A stretch of DNA of 64,000 bases from Glycomyces sambucus. GTDB lineage: Bacteria; Actinomycetota; Actinomycetes; Mycobacteriales; Micromonosporaceae. Numbering within the stretch: the stretch's first letter is position 1; each line of letters begins with the position of its first letter. The translations under genes were made by a program, and so were the position numbers. A model generated the notes under the pieces. It was not told the DNA's origin, searched no databases, and worked only from the letters and a program-made list of their open reading frames with translations. Positions 37,685-47,037 of this stretch are shown here, piece by piece. The DNA lies in the NCBI RefSeq assembly GCF_900102815.1, contig NZ_FNGF01000005.1, forward strand, positions 248,001-312,000, written 5' to 3'.

Positions 37685-40261
37685 ATGCCGGCCGATTACC
37701 TGCTCAGCGTCGACCTCGGTACCTCGCACACCGTGGCCGTGGTGGTGTGGCCCGACGGCCGCACGCGCCCGCTCCTGTTCGACGGCTCGCCGGTCATGCC
37801 CTCGGCCGTCTTCCTCGACCCCGCCGGCAACATCCACACCGGCAAGGACGCCGAACGCCTCGCGCTCACCGCCCCCGAGCGGTTCGAGCCGAACCCGAAG
37901 CAGCGCATCTCCGACCGCACGATCCTCCTGGGGGACAGGGAGATCCCGGTGACCGCGGCGTTCGCGGCGATCCTCTCGCGCGTCGCCCGCACCGCCATCG
38001 AAGCCGTCGGGCACCTCCCGAACGCGGTCCTCACCTGCCCCGCCGCCTGGTCCGACCAGCGGCGCGGCGCACTCCACGACGCCGCCGCCCAAGCCGGCTA
38101 CCGGCCGGTCAAGATCATCACCGAGCCCGTCGCTGCCGCCCACTACTACACCTCCCGCCTCTCCCACCAGGTCGCGTCCGGGCAGCCCCTCGCCGTGTTC
38201 GACTTCGGCGGCGGCACCCTCGACATCGCCGTCCTCGAACGCCGCGCCGACGGCTCCTTCGGGGTCCTCGCCGACGGCGGCCTCCCCGACCTCGGCGGCC
38301 TCGACTTCGACGCGGCCCTCGTCGCCCACATCGGCGCCACCGTGAAGCAGCGCGAGCCCGAGATCTGGAAGCGCCTCGAAAGCCCCAGCGGCGCATCGGA
38401 ACTGCGCAACCGCCGCGAACTGTGGGAGGAGGTGCGCAGCGCCAAGGAGATGCTGTCGCGCTCCTCCGTCGCGCCTGTCACGGTCCCCGACATGGCGCAG
38501 TCCCTGCACCTCACCCGCGGCGAGCTGGACCAGATCTCGCGGCCGCTCCTGGCCCGCGCCATCGCCGAGACCCAGCGGGTCCTCGGCCTCACCGGGCGCC
38601 GCCCCGACCAGCTCGCGGGCCTGTTCCTCGTCGGCGGGTCCTCGCGGATGCCCATGGTGTCCAAGATGCTCCACGAAGGACTCGGGATCGCGCCGACGGT
38701 CCTGGAGCAGCCCGAGCTGCCCGTCTCCGAGGGCGCCGCGCTCGCGATGACCGCCGCGATCCCGGTGACGCCGCCGTCCCCGGCGCCCTCGCCGCCGCCG
38801 CAGCTGACGGCCCCGTCGCTGGGGCTGCCGCCGGTCACCGGCTCGGACCAGACGGTGCAGCTGCGCCGCGGGGACGACAAGACCCCGCCGTCGCCGCCGC
38901 GCCGCGGCACCGAGTACAAGGCCCGCCGCATCCCTCCGAAGTGGATCGCGATCGGTGTGACCGCGATCGTGCTCGTCGCGGCCGTCACGGTCGGGATCTG
39001 GTGGTTCGCCAACCCGTACAAGCAGCGCCCGTTCGCCGAGGAGCTCCGCGAGGTCGGTGCGGCCCAGGCGCTCTCGGGCGAGGTCGACGAGGGCGTGTAC
39101 GAGGTGCGCGCGGTCGGCGACTCTTCAGTCATGTTCTACACGACGTCCTCTTCGGACGACTCCGGCCAGGAGCTGCACGTCCGCGCGGTCGACAACCGCT
39201 CCGGCGAGCTGCTGTGGGACGCGGAGCAGGTCCTCCCGGGCGCGGGCTGGAGCAACACGTTCTTCGTCTCCGAGGAGATCATCGCGTTCTCCCAGGAGGT
39301 CGAGGCGGGCGCCGAGTACCGCTTCGTGTTCCTGGACTGGGAGACCGGAGAGGTCCGCAACACGGTCACCAGCTGGGCCCGCGACGCGGCCCGCTCGGGC
39401 GACCTGCTCGTGGTCGGCCCGGTCGGCGGCGACGCGTTCGAGGTCTACGACGCCGCGGGGGAGCAGGTGTCGTCCTGGGGCTTCGAGGAGGGCGTCACGG
39501 TCGAGCAGTGGAACCTCGTCGGCACCCCCGACGACATCGCGAACCCGACCGCGCGCGCGAACGGCGACGGCCGCCTGTGGATCGTCACCAGCAACGGCGT
39601 GACCCACGTGTACGACGTCGAGTCCGGGGAGGCGGTGTCCTCCAAGGAGATCGAGTCCGTCGAGGACCTGTACTACGCGTGGGACGGCCTGCTGTACGTC
39701 GCGGTCGACAAGGAGACCGGGTACGAGCTGAACGTGTACGACACCGAGGACCTGTCACAGGAGCAGGGCATTGGCATCGAGTCCGGCGAGGTGCCGCCCG
39801 CGCAGATCACGGTGTGCGGGGAGACCCTGGTGTGCGTGGGGGACCTGGTGCCGGAGACGACCGACGCGTACCACTGGCACGTGTACGACACGGACGCCGA
39901 GGAGATCGCGCACGACTTCGACGACCGCGAGTACGGATGGATCGAGCCGCTGGGCAACCGGATCATGGCCGAGTACTACGCGGGCGACGACATCCGGACC
40001 CAGATCTACAACAAGAACTTCAAGACCGTGAACAACAACCTCGAGGAGACGTTCGACCCGATCGACGGCGGCAGCGCCCTCACCTGGCCGGGCCGCTCCA
40101 CGTTCGGGACCGCGGTCGGCAACGTGATCGGGCTGGGCCGCGACGGCTCCCGCACCGACCTGCGCATCGACCTCGAGGTGTACGCGTGCGCGCCCACCGA
40201 GACGCGGCTGGCGTGCCTCACCCCGGCGGGCTCGCAGATCTACTCGTTCCGCGACGAGTAG
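37685..40261 (+). CDS. Membrane-spanning Hsp70-like protein with extracytoplasmic propeller
   Basis: 858 residues in three parts. Residues 1-360 form an Hsp70/actin-fold ATPase (DLGTSHTVAVV phosphate loop, FDFGGGTLDIAVLE, LVGGSSRMPMV adenosine motif) without a peptide-binding domain. A Pro-rich linker (361-418) leads to a single membrane helix (about 420-441). Residues 445-858 are repeats resembling PQQ/WD-type blades (NRSGELLWDAEQVLPG, DWETGEVRNTV), predicted outside. The topology suggests coupling of an external sensor to a cytoplasmic ATPase. ATG 37685; the stop overlaps the convergent gene by 22 bases. Partners are not evident. Confidence 0.85.
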   Translation: MPADYLLSVDLGTSHTVAVVVWPDGRTRPLLFDGSPVMPSAVFLDPAGNIHTGKDAERLALTAPERFEPNPKQRISDRTILLGDREIPVTAAFAAILSRVARTAIEAVGHLPNAVLTCPAAWSDQRRGALHDAAAQAGYRPVKIITEPVAAAHYYTSRLSHQVASGQPLAVFDFGGGTLDIAVLERRADGSFGVLADGGLPDLGGLDFDAALVAHIGATVKQREPEIWKRLESPSGASELRNRRELWEEVRSAKEMLSRSSVAPVTVPDMAQSLHLTRGELDQISRPLLARAIAETQRVLGLTGRRPDQLAGLFLVGGSSRMPMVSKMLHEGLGIAPTVLEQPELPVSEGAALAMTAAIPVTPPSPAPSPPPQLTAPSLGLPPVTGSDQTVQLRRGDDKTPPSPPRRGTEYKARRIPPKWIAIGVTAIVLVAAVTVGIWWFANPYKQRPFAEELREVGAAQALSGEVDEGVYEVRAVGDSSVMFYTTSSSDDSGQELHVRAVDNRSGELLWDAEQVLPGAGWSNTFFVSEEIIAFSQEVEAGAEYRFVFLDWETGEVRNTVTSWARDAARSGDLLVVGPVGGDAFEVYDAAGEQVSSWGFEEGVTVEQWNLVGTPDDIANPTARANGDGRLWIVTSNGVTHVYDVESGEAVSSKEIESVEDLYYAWDGLLYVAVDKETGYELNVYDTEDLSQEQGIGIESGEVPPAQITVCGETLVCVGDLVPETTDAYHWHVYDTDAEEIAHDFDDREYGWIEPLGNRIMAEYYAGDDIRTQIYNKNFKTVNNNLEETFDPIDGGSALTWPGRSTFGTAVGNVIGLGRDGSRTDLRIDLEVYACAPTETRLACLTPAGSQIYSFRDE

Positions 40262-40869
40262 GAGCGTTCCGCAGCGCGGTCGCGCATGACCCGCACGCCG
40301 CCCCAGAGGAGCTGGAGCGGCGGGCACGCGAACGGGAACGTCCAGAGGACGTACCCGACGACGTCCCAGAACGGGTACAGCACGCTCATGTCCGCCGTCC
40401 AGAAGAGCGCTGTGCCGACCGCGGCGGCGGCCGCGGTGAGCACCGCGCCCGCCCGGCCCGCGGCGGCCTCGAAGCCCCTGCGGCCCTTGCGCCGCGGGCG
40501 GTGCAACGACCAGGCGAGCCATGCGGCGGGTGCGGCCATGATCGGCCAGACGACGAGGGCGACCACCGTCTCGGCCCAGACCCACCAGGATCCGGTGAGC
40601 CCCCAGAACGCCCAGGTGACGACCGCCAGCCACCACAGCGGCGGCGCGAGCAGCCATCCGGTGCAGCGCAACCACGCCTGCCGGGCGAGGACGCCGGTCG
40701 CGAGGGCGAGCAGGAGGCCCGCGGTGAGGGCGAGGAGCCCGAGGACCGGCTCCATCGAGAAATAGTGGTCCAGGACCATCGACGCGGGGAGCGCCAGGGC
40801 CGCGAGAGGCCCGGTGGCGTAGGCGATCCGGCCGCGACGGCGGCCGGGCGTTTCCATTGCAGTGCTCAT
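40240..40869 (-). CDS. Multi-pass membrane protein, unknown
   Basis: I do not recognise this family. 209 residues, about six hydrophobic segments, Trp-rich (WWLAVVTWAFWGLTGSWWVWAE), with a basic loop RPRRKGRRGFE in the middle. ATG 40869 is chosen since MSTAMETPGRRRGRI is a plausible inside-positive N-terminus. Its 3' end overlaps the Hsp70-like gene on the other strand by 22 bases. Confidence 0.7.
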   Translation of the reverse strand: MSTAMETPGRRRGRIAYATGPLAALALPASMVLDHYFSMEPVLGLLALTAGLLLALATGVLARQAWLRCTGWLLAPPLWWLAVVTWAFWGLTGSWWVWAETVVALVVWPIMAAPAAWLAWSLHRPRRKGRRGFEAAAGRAGAVLTAAAAAVGTALFWTADMSVLYPFWDVVGYVLWTFPFACPPLQLLWGGVRVMRDRAAERSYSSRNE

Positions 40870-41096
40870 GAACCGAGTCTCGCCACGCTCCGCAACCGTA
40901 ATGCTACTGAATCTGCGCCGAATCTGTCGCACTCCTCCAAAGGAAGCGGCGCCGACGCCCGGTCCGTCCCGATATTTTTCTCGGAAACCGCCAAGCGGTG
41001 CAACGCATCCCGCGTATGCAACCATTCCGGACCTGTAGGGCGCCCTGGACACGGACGGGCCGACCGGCCCGCCCGAGTCTCCACTGAGGATCGACC

Positions 41097-43073
41097 ATGC
41101 GACGACCCAACCTCATAGGAACGGCAGCCGCCTCCGCGGCCGCGGCGGTACTCGCCGGCTCCGTGTTCACCGGCGGCACCACCGCCCACGCCGAGACACC
41201 CGCCGCCTTCGAGGACGCCGCGGCGCCCTCCGCGGTCACCCTCCCCACCGGCGACCGCGTCACCCTGCTCCCCAACGGCACCACAGCGATCGAACCCGCG
41301 GCGGGCCGCGAGGACGCCACGTTCCTCACCCCGCCCGCGGGCGGCGACGTGGTCGTGGTCCCGACCGACCGGGTCGCGGCCGTCGCCTCCGGCGACGAGG
41401 ACCCCCGCCGCTACAACGTCTCCGAACTCCTGCGCGCCGGCGAGACCGACGCCGCCGCCGCACCGGAGTCCGAACTGGACGACCGCGCGTACGCCGGCCT
41501 CGTCCCCGACACCGGCACCGACAACCTCACGGCCGCAGCGGATCTCGAGAAGCTGAACCTGACGCTCCTCAACCGGGGAGGCAAGGCCCCCGACGGGTCC
41601 TGGATCCTCTGGTCCGCGCGCGACGGCTCCGACTTCGACGCGATCCCGATCGACGAGAACGGCAACGGCGGCGTCGCGCTCCCGGTCGGCGACTACATCA
41701 TCGTCTCCGGCTTCTGGTCCGACCCGACCGACACCACCCGCGGCCACGCCGTCCTCGGCATGACCCCGGTGACCGTCACCGAAGGCGGCACCGAACTCGT
41801 CCTCGACGGCGCCGACGCGCGCCCCGTGAGCATCGACGTCGAGGAGCCCGACGCCTCGGTCCTCAACGCCGCCCTGCACATCGGTGCCTCGGGCGCCAAC
41901 ACGCTCGGGTCCGGCATCTACCTCGGCTCGCAAGTGGACGCATTCGTCCTCCCTGAACCCGACCTCCCGGACTACGCGCTCGACTTCGTCTACCAGCCGG
42001 TGCTCACCGGACCCGCCGACGCGGACGACCCGTACGTCTACAACCTCGCCTTCCTCGAACGGGGCGGCTACCCCGCGGACACCGAGTTCAGCGTCGCCGA
42101 CGACGACCTCGCGGCCGTCGCCACCGACTACACCGACCTCGGCACCGCCTACGGTGCGGCCGAGGCCGAGACATGCGACTACGGCGACCACGTGGACGGC
42201 TGGATCGGCACGGGCTTCTGCACCCTCGTCCCCACGGCGGTGCCCTCGCAGCGGACCGTGTACTACACCGCCGACCCCGAGGTGAACTGGGACAACGGCC
42301 TCATGGCAGGGCCGCGCACCCCTGACGGCGTCCTCACCGACGGCTTCGTGGCCACCTCCAGCGCCGTCTACGAACCGGGCCCGGCCGAACGCCTCATGCC
42401 CCGCGGCGGGCTCTCCGCCGGCGTCTCCGAGGGCTTCCGCTTCAACGACGGCGGCCTGGAACTCCTCGGCGCCGACCTCTACCCGGTCGGCGGCGGCAAC
42501 GGCGAACGCATCATCCTCGCCGGAGACAAGGGCGACGTGACCCTGAGCCGCGACGGCGAGATCATCGCCACGGCGACCGGGCTCGACTTCTACCAGGAGG
42601 CGTTCTTCACCGAGATCCCCGCGGGTGACGCGGGGCGCTACACGATCAGCGTCGACGCCACCGAGCCTTCAGCCTCCCGCGACTTCGGCACCGGCTTCAG
42701 CGCCGAGTGGAGCTTCGACTCGGCGCCCGTGGCCGAAGGCGAACTGGACCAGATCGTGCTGCCGGTCGTCCAGCTGTCCTCGGAGGACATCGAGGCCGGT
42801 TATGCGCCGAAGCGCGGCTGCCAGGAGATCACACTCGACCTGCGCTACAACGAGTACGGCCCGGTCGTCCACGCCGAGGACATGACCTTCGAAGTCTCCT
42901 ACGACGACGGTCGGACCTGGAAGGCCATCGACATCGACCGCGACGGCGACACCGCCACGGCCGAACTCACCCACCCCCGCCGCGCCAAATGGGTCTCGGT
43001 CCGCATGACCGCCCTCGACGACCAGGGCACCGAAGTCACCCACACCACCATCCGGGCCTTCGGCCTGAGATAG
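41097..43073 (+). CDS. Large secreted protein resembling an S8 protease without the catalytic domain
   Basis: 658 residues with a Sec-type signal (1-31, AHAET). The next part (SAVTLPTGDRVTLLPNG, VVVVPTDRVAAVASGDEDPRRYNVSELL) resembles the propeptide of ~1100-residue streptomycete S8 proteases, and the C-terminal half (PSQRTVYYTADPEVNWDNGL, GDKGDVTLSRDGEII) resembles their beta-sandwich region. The DTG, HGTH and GTSM motifs between them are absent, with propeptide-like and C-terminal-like parts joined near residue 135. It may be a decoy, an adhesin or an inhibitor. ATG follows GAGGATCGACC. This reading is inference from remembered family layout. Confidence 0.65.
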   Translation: MRRPNLIGTAAASAAAAVLAGSVFTGGTTAHAETPAAFEDAAAPSAVTLPTGDRVTLLPNGTTAIEPAAGREDATFLTPPAGGDVVVVPTDRVAAVASGDEDPRRYNVSELLRAGETDAAAAPESELDDRAYAGLVPDTGTDNLTAAADLEKLNLTLLNRGGKAPDGSWILWSARDGSDFDAIPIDENGNGGVALPVGDYIIVSGFWSDPTDTTRGHAVLGMTPVTVTEGGTELVLDGADARPVSIDVEEPDASVLNAALHIGASGANTLGSGIYLGSQVDAFVLPEPDLPDYALDFVYQPVLTGPADADDPYVYNLAFLERGGYPADTEFSVADDDLAAVATDYTDLGTAYGAAEAETCDYGDHVDGWIGTGFCTLVPTAVPSQRTVYYTADPEVNWDNGLMAGPRTPDGVLTDGFVATSSAVYEPGPAERLMPRGGLSAGVSEGFRFNDGGLELLGADLYPVGGGNGERIILAGDKGDVTLSRDGEIIATATGLDFYQEAFFTEIPAGDAGRYTISVDATEPSASRDFGTGFSAEWSFDSAPVAEGELDQIVLPVVQLSSEDIEAGYAPKRGCQEITLDLRYNEYGPVVHAEDMTFEVSYDDGRTWKAIDIDRDGDTATAELTHPRRAKWVSVRMTALDDQGTEVTHTTIRAFGLR

Positions 43074-43233
43074 CAAGAGCCGCCGGTCAGCTACCAACCA
43101 GCTAACCGGTAGCTAACGAGCAAGCAAGAGCAAACCCAGGTCAGCAACTAGGGGGCAGGCGCTTCCGCGGGGACCATCGGGAGACCCTATCCGGGCCTCG
43201 ACCTACCGGTTGACCCCAACCTGCTGAAACAGC

Positions 43234-43285
43234 GGCGTCCTCGTGCCGCGCACCGCCTCCGGGCGGCTCACGGCACGAGGACGCC
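43234..43285 (+). terminator. Long hairpin in the gap before tRNA-Thr
   Basis: 15-bp stem (43234-43248 with 43271-43285) around a 22-base loop containing a smaller fold. The 475-base gap 43074-43548 otherwise holds a 7-bp inverted repeat (43089-43114) and a TAGAAT hexamer (43508) that may be the tRNA promoter; no gene is seen. Confidence 0.55.
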
Positions 43286-43548
43286 CTGAATCCGAAATCG
43301 CCAGTACAGCCCCCGATCGCCCCGCATCGCCGCGAGCGGCAGTCGGGCCTCGCGGCACCCGAGGCCCTTTCTTGACTTCGCATTCGCGTCACTCGGACGC
43401 ACCAAGCGCTCGTGTTTCGACCGCAGCACCTCGCTGTTTCGGCGGGCCCGGTGCGGGTGGTGGGCGGCGCGCACTATCGGGGCTCCTGTGGCGGCGGGGC
43501 GGTCCGGTAGAATCCAGGAGGTCGCGACCTGGTGAGGGGCGTCGACAG

Positions 43549-43624
43549 GCCGCTGTAGCTTTAACGGTAGAGCAACTGTCTTGTAAACAGTAGGTTGCGG
43601 GTTCGAATCCTGTCAGCGGCTCCA
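43549..43624 (+). tRNA. tRNA-Thr (anticodon TGT)
   Basis: A complete cloverleaf: acceptor arms 43549-43555 and 43614-43620, T-arm with GGTTCGAATCC, anticodon stem ACTGT/ACAGT around loop CTTGTAA with anticodon TGT at 43582-43584, and an encoded CCA at 43622-43624. Confidence 0.95.
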
Positions 43625-43637
43625 GTTTGCGCTTGTG

Positions 43638-43673
43638 CCGCAGGTCTTTGATTTGCGGGGCCTGCGGATTTTT
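43638..43673 (+). terminator. Rho-independent terminator after tRNA-Thr
   Basis: CCGCAGG (43638-43644) pairs with CCTGCGG (43661-43667), followed at once by ATTTTTTG, one of the few true U-runs in the window. Confidence 0.8.
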
Positions 43674-43874
43674 TGTTCTTTGGTGCGGGCGCATCGGCTG
43701 GGTGCCGATGCGCCCGCGCTTTCTTCACCTCGCGAGGTGTGTCCGGCAGGAGCCGCGCGGGAGTGCACTCCCGCGCGGTCTTCGGGGGCGGCCCCCGGGG
43801 TATCCCACATTCACCGCCAGTCCTGCCAGACCGACTCCACCTCCCTCCTCCTCCACCACCACCAGGAGGAAGGT

Positions 43875-43993
43875 GTTTTTGCTACCAACAATCACAGGTC
43901 AGGCCCCTGCTGTACAGGATTGATTTCCCGCCTGTGGATAACTCTGTGGGTTTCGGTGTTCGGGCAGGTCAGGTGGGTGTGGATAACTATGTG
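43875..43993. repeat. DnaA-box-like dispersed element, copy B
   Basis: GTTTTTGCTA (43875), TGTGGATAACTCTGTG (43933-43948), GCAGGTCA (43964-43971) and TGTGGATAA (43978-43986), the same blocks as copy A at 24241-24353. The spacing between the two TGTGGATAA motifs is 45 bases in both. It lies just past the stop of the N6 methylase gene. Confidence 0.6.
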
Positions 43994-44001
43994 AGGGGCT
44001 G

Positions 44002-45951
44002 TCAGTCTTCTGCGGTGACCGCTCCTGACACCAGGCCGGCGGCTGCTTCCGCCGCCAGGGCCTCGGCTTGGCGGCCGGCTGCGGTCAGGGCGGTGCGCAG
44101 CTCTTCGAGCCGCGCGAAGGCCGCTCCCCGGCGTTGCTGGTCGTCGAGGGTGAGGCGGGGGATCTTGACCGAGAGGATGCGGCGCTTGGCGCCGGTGGCC
44201 GTGCGCTTGGAGGCCGCCGGGAGCCGCGCCGACAGGGCCGCCGCGATCCAGCCGAGGTCGACCGTCGGTTCGCAGGTGATCGTCCACTGGGTCTCGGTGG
44301 CGTCGCGGCGGACCCCGATGCGGACCGGCGGTTCGCCGATCGGGTCGACGATCACGCAGCGGACCTCGTCGGCCTCGCCGCCGCCCGGCGCCACGACCAG
44401 GTGGCCGTCACGTTCCAGGTCGCCGAGGCTCGTCTCGGGGGCCGACCGCTCGGGGCCGGTGCGGAAGTTCGGGAGGTTGGTCCCCGCGATCTCGTTGAGG
44501 CGCGCGCTCAGGGCCGCCGCCGCGTCGCCGATGTCCTCGGCGCCGCCGGACGTGCTGGTGAGATAGACGGCCGGGGACACGTCGACGTCCTCGTCCCACA
44601 GACGCATCAGCGGGACCGTCGCGGAGTCGGCGGTGGCGAGGGGCGCATCGGGCGCGGCGGTGAACGCGGCCCAGGCGTCGGCGAAATCGCGGCCGTTGGA
44701 GACGAGGAGCTGCGTGGTCTCGCCGCGCGGCGCGAGGACCCATATGTGCGCCTTGGCCTCCGGGTGGTCGACCACGGCCCGCAGCGCCCCCCAGCGCAGG
44801 AGTTCGGAGCGGATGCGGCGGCCCGAGCGGCGGTGGGCGACCTGCGCGGGCATCCGGACCACCGCGTACCCGCCCGCGTCGAGGAGCGCCGCGCAATGCA
44901 GGGCCCAGGCGAGCTCGGGTTCGGTGCGAGGCGGGGTGCCGTAGGCGAGCCTGGGGTCGGCGCCGTCCGGGAGCTGGTCGTAGCCCCAGTCCTTGAGGTT
45001 GAACGGCGGGTCGCAGACGACGAGGTCGTAACGGTTTGCGGGGAGGGGGGTGAGGAGTGAATCCCCCACGTGGACAGCCACTTCCGCAAGGCTGGTGGAT
45101 TGGCTCGGGGTGGTCGGGCGTTCTTCGGGATCGGTTGTTCTTGGAGAAGGCTTTGGTCCGTTCGCCTCCTGGGGCGGTTCGGTCGTCGCGGCGGACGACT
45201 CGTCCTTGGTCGGCTCAGACCGCATTCGGGCGTCGAGGAGGCGGATCCGGCGTTCGGCGATCTTGGCGCGGGCGGCCGAGAGGTCTTGTCCGCCCAGGGC
45301 CGCGAAGGGTCCGGCCTTGGCGGTGACCGCCGCGAGGAGGTCGCCCTCGTCGCAGGCGGGATCGAACACGCGCAGGTCGGCGCGGTCGCCGCTGACGGCC
45401 GCCGCGATGCTCGCGAGCGGCGCGATCCCCGGCGGCACACCGGTTCCCGCCGCCTCCCGCGCCCGCTCGATGAAGAACTCGAACAGGTCGGAGGCAGGGG
45501 TCTGGGCCGCCAGCGCCTGCACTTCGGCGACCAGGTCGGGGTGGGCGGGGGAGGCGTTGCGTCCCTTCCCCCGGTCGTCTTCGGTATTGGCGGGGGTGGT
45601 CGTCGGGCCCTCGGCTCCAGTTCCCGACCCGGCGGGATCTCCACTGACGGTGTCCTTGTCGAAGGCCGCCGCCACTTCCTCCAGTGCCGCCTCCGCCGTC
45701 GCGTGGGCGCTCGAGAGGCGGAACCAGAGGCGGTCGGCGCCGGTGACGTGGAGTTCGCGGCCGTGGGCTTCGGCCCAGGACTCCAACGCGGACAGGGAGA
45801 AGCGGGGGCGCCGGGGGGAGTCGTCGACCGGAGCGGGGAAGTCGGGTTCTCGGCGGCGCCAGTTGCTGACGGCGTTGCGTCCGACCGCGGCGAGGCGGGC
45901 CAGGTCGGTCAGCGTGATGGTCTCGCCTGGGCCGGCGTCACGGGTGGTCAT
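44002..45951 (-). CDS. HTH-linked N6-adenine DNA methyltransferase
   Basis: 649 residues. An N-terminal helix-turn-helix (about 13-45) is followed by an HsdM-like methylase core with motif I FDPACDEGDLL (196-206) and motif IV VVCDPPFNLKD (311-321), separated by a low-complexity linker (246-287). The C-terminal ~110 residues (VKIPRLTLDDQQRRGAAFARLEELR) look like the end of a type I specificity subunit. Motif I has Asp-Glu where Gly-Ser is usual. No restriction subunit is nearby, so it is an orphan. ATG with CAGGAG ahead. Likely DNA-binding and regulatory; activity uncertain. Confidence 0.8.
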   Translation of the reverse strand: MTTRDAGPGETITLTDLARLAAVGRNAVSNWRRREPDFPAPVDDSPRRPRFSLSALESWAEAHGRELHVTGADRLWFRLSSAHATAEAALEEVAAAFDKDTVSGDPAGSGTGAEGPTTTPANTEDDRGKGRNASPAHPDLVAEVQALAAQTPASDLFEFFIERAREAAGTGVPPGIAPLASIAAAVSGDRADLRVFDPACDEGDLLAAVTAKAGPFAALGGQDLSAARAKIAERRIRLLDARMRSEPTKDESSAATTEPPQEANGPKPSPRTTDPEERPTTPSQSTSLAEVAVHVGDSLLTPLPANRYDLVVCDPPFNLKDWGYDQLPDGADPRLAYGTPPRTEPELAWALHCAALLDAGGYAVVRMPAQVAHRRSGRRIRSELLRWGALRAVVDHPEAKAHIWVLAPRGETTQLLVSNGRDFADAWAAFTAAPDAPLATADSATVPLMRLWDEDVDVSPAVYLTSTSGGAEDIGDAAAALSARLNEIAGTNLPNFRTGPERSAPETSLGDLERDGHLVVAPGGGEADEVRCVIVDPIGEPPVRIGVRRDATETQWTITCEPTVDLGWIAAALSARLPAASKRTATGAKRRILSVKIPRLTLDDQQRRGAAFARLEELRTALTAAGRQAEALAAEAAAGLVSGAVTAED

Positions 45952-46025
45952 GCGGGCTCCTGTCTTGATTTATCGAATCGTAACCCACCCCGCGTTGCGC
46001 GGGCTCGACACAGTCTACTAGTCTC

Positions 46026-46040
46026 GTGAAGTAACTTCAC
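46026..46040. promoter_or_regulatory. Palindrome between methylase and lipoprotein genes
   Basis: GTGAAGT-A-ACTTCAC, perfect 7-bp arms, in the divergent promoter region. Its five-base spacing differs from a Rex site. Confidence 0.5.
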
Positions 46041-46080
46041 AAGCTTCCAACTGAGAACATCACCCCACGGAAGGTTTCCC

Positions 46081-46692
46081 ATGAACATCGAATTCCCCGA
46101 GATCTCGAAGCGCCTCCTCGCCGCGAGCGGCGCCGCCCTCATCGGCCTCGCGGCCCTCTCCGCGTGCAGTGCCGGGGAAGACCCCGCCTCCGACTCCGAC
46201 GACACCGGCACCGAGGAGTCGGCCGTCGAAGAGGTCGCCGAGGAGGAAGAGGCCGCCACCGGCGACGGCACCAGCCCCGAGTCGCCGCTCCCCGCCGGCT
46301 CCGCCGTCGAGATCACCGACTGGACCCTGAACGGCACCGTCGAGCTCGACGCCACCGAGGCCGTCCTCGCCGCCAACGAGTTCAACTCCGAGCCCGCCGA
46401 GGGCAACCAGTACGGCCTCATCACCCTCGAAGGCACCTACAACGGCACCGCGACCGGCACCCTCTGGCTCGACGCCACCTTCGGGATCTGGGCCGACGGC
46501 ACGTTCTACGACAGCATCGACTGCATGAACACCGTCGAGAACGACGTCATGGACACCGCCGAGGTCTCGCCCGGCTCCGACTCCTCCGGCGCCGCCTGCG
46601 TTGAGATCCCCACCGGCGCCGAGTCCTACCTCCTCTACTTCGAGGACATCTGGTCGCTCGACGGCACCCAGTACTTCGTCGAGATCGGCTAG
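46081..46692 (+). CDS. Lipoprotein, DUF4352-like
   Basis: 203 residues with lipobox LAALSAC (Cys at about 29), a low-complexity acidic linker (30-70, EEVAEEEEAAT) and one beta-sandwich domain (GLITLEGTYNGTATGTLW and onward) similar to DUF4352/telomeric-repeat-binding-like secreted domains. Two further Cys may pair. GGAAGG precedes the ATG. Extracellular; function unknown. Highly acidic. Confidence 0.7.
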   Translation: MNIEFPEISKRLLAASGAALIGLAALSACSAGEDPASDSDDTGTEESAVEEVAEEEEAATGDGTSPESPLPAGSAVEITDWTLNGTVELDATEAVLAANEFNSEPAEGNQYGLITLEGTYNGTATGTLWLDATFGIWADGTFYDSIDCMNTVENDVMDTAEVSPGSDSSGAACVEIPTGAESYLLYFEDIWSLDGTQYFVEIG

Positions 46693-46730
46693 TGCACCAC
46701 CCTCGGCCCGACCGGCCGAGGCCCGAGACC

Positions 46731-46773
46731 GGAGGGCGCGGAGACCATTGGGCGGACCCCGCGCCCTCCTTTT
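46731..46773 (+). terminator. Rho-independent terminator after lipoprotein 1
   Basis: 11-bp stem (46731-46741 with 46759-46769) followed by TTTT. The 345-base gap to the next lipoprotein holds this and otherwise nothing I can assign. Confidence 0.75.
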
Positions 46774-47037
46774 GCTCGGAACGGACGCCGACGGGCGCAG
46801 TGCGACCGTCCGCAACATGCAACAAACCTTGCTGCTTGACCGAATTGCAACCATCGTGATCCTGGTCATGAGCGCTGGCCCGCGTTCTCGAAAATCCTGG
46901 AGAACCGCAGGTCAGCGGCCCGCTTCGAACAGCGGTGACGACGTCCGCCGCGTCGGTAGTCGCAGGCTCCGCATATCTTCACGACGAACTCAGGAGCACC
47001 GTCGACCCGACAAGCGGTGCCGCATAGAAAGCAGCTG

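Noticed and set aside
43549-43993. tRNA-Thr as an integration site for a genomic island
   Set aside because: No integrase and no second copy of the tRNA 3' end in the window; genes beyond it have host-like composition.
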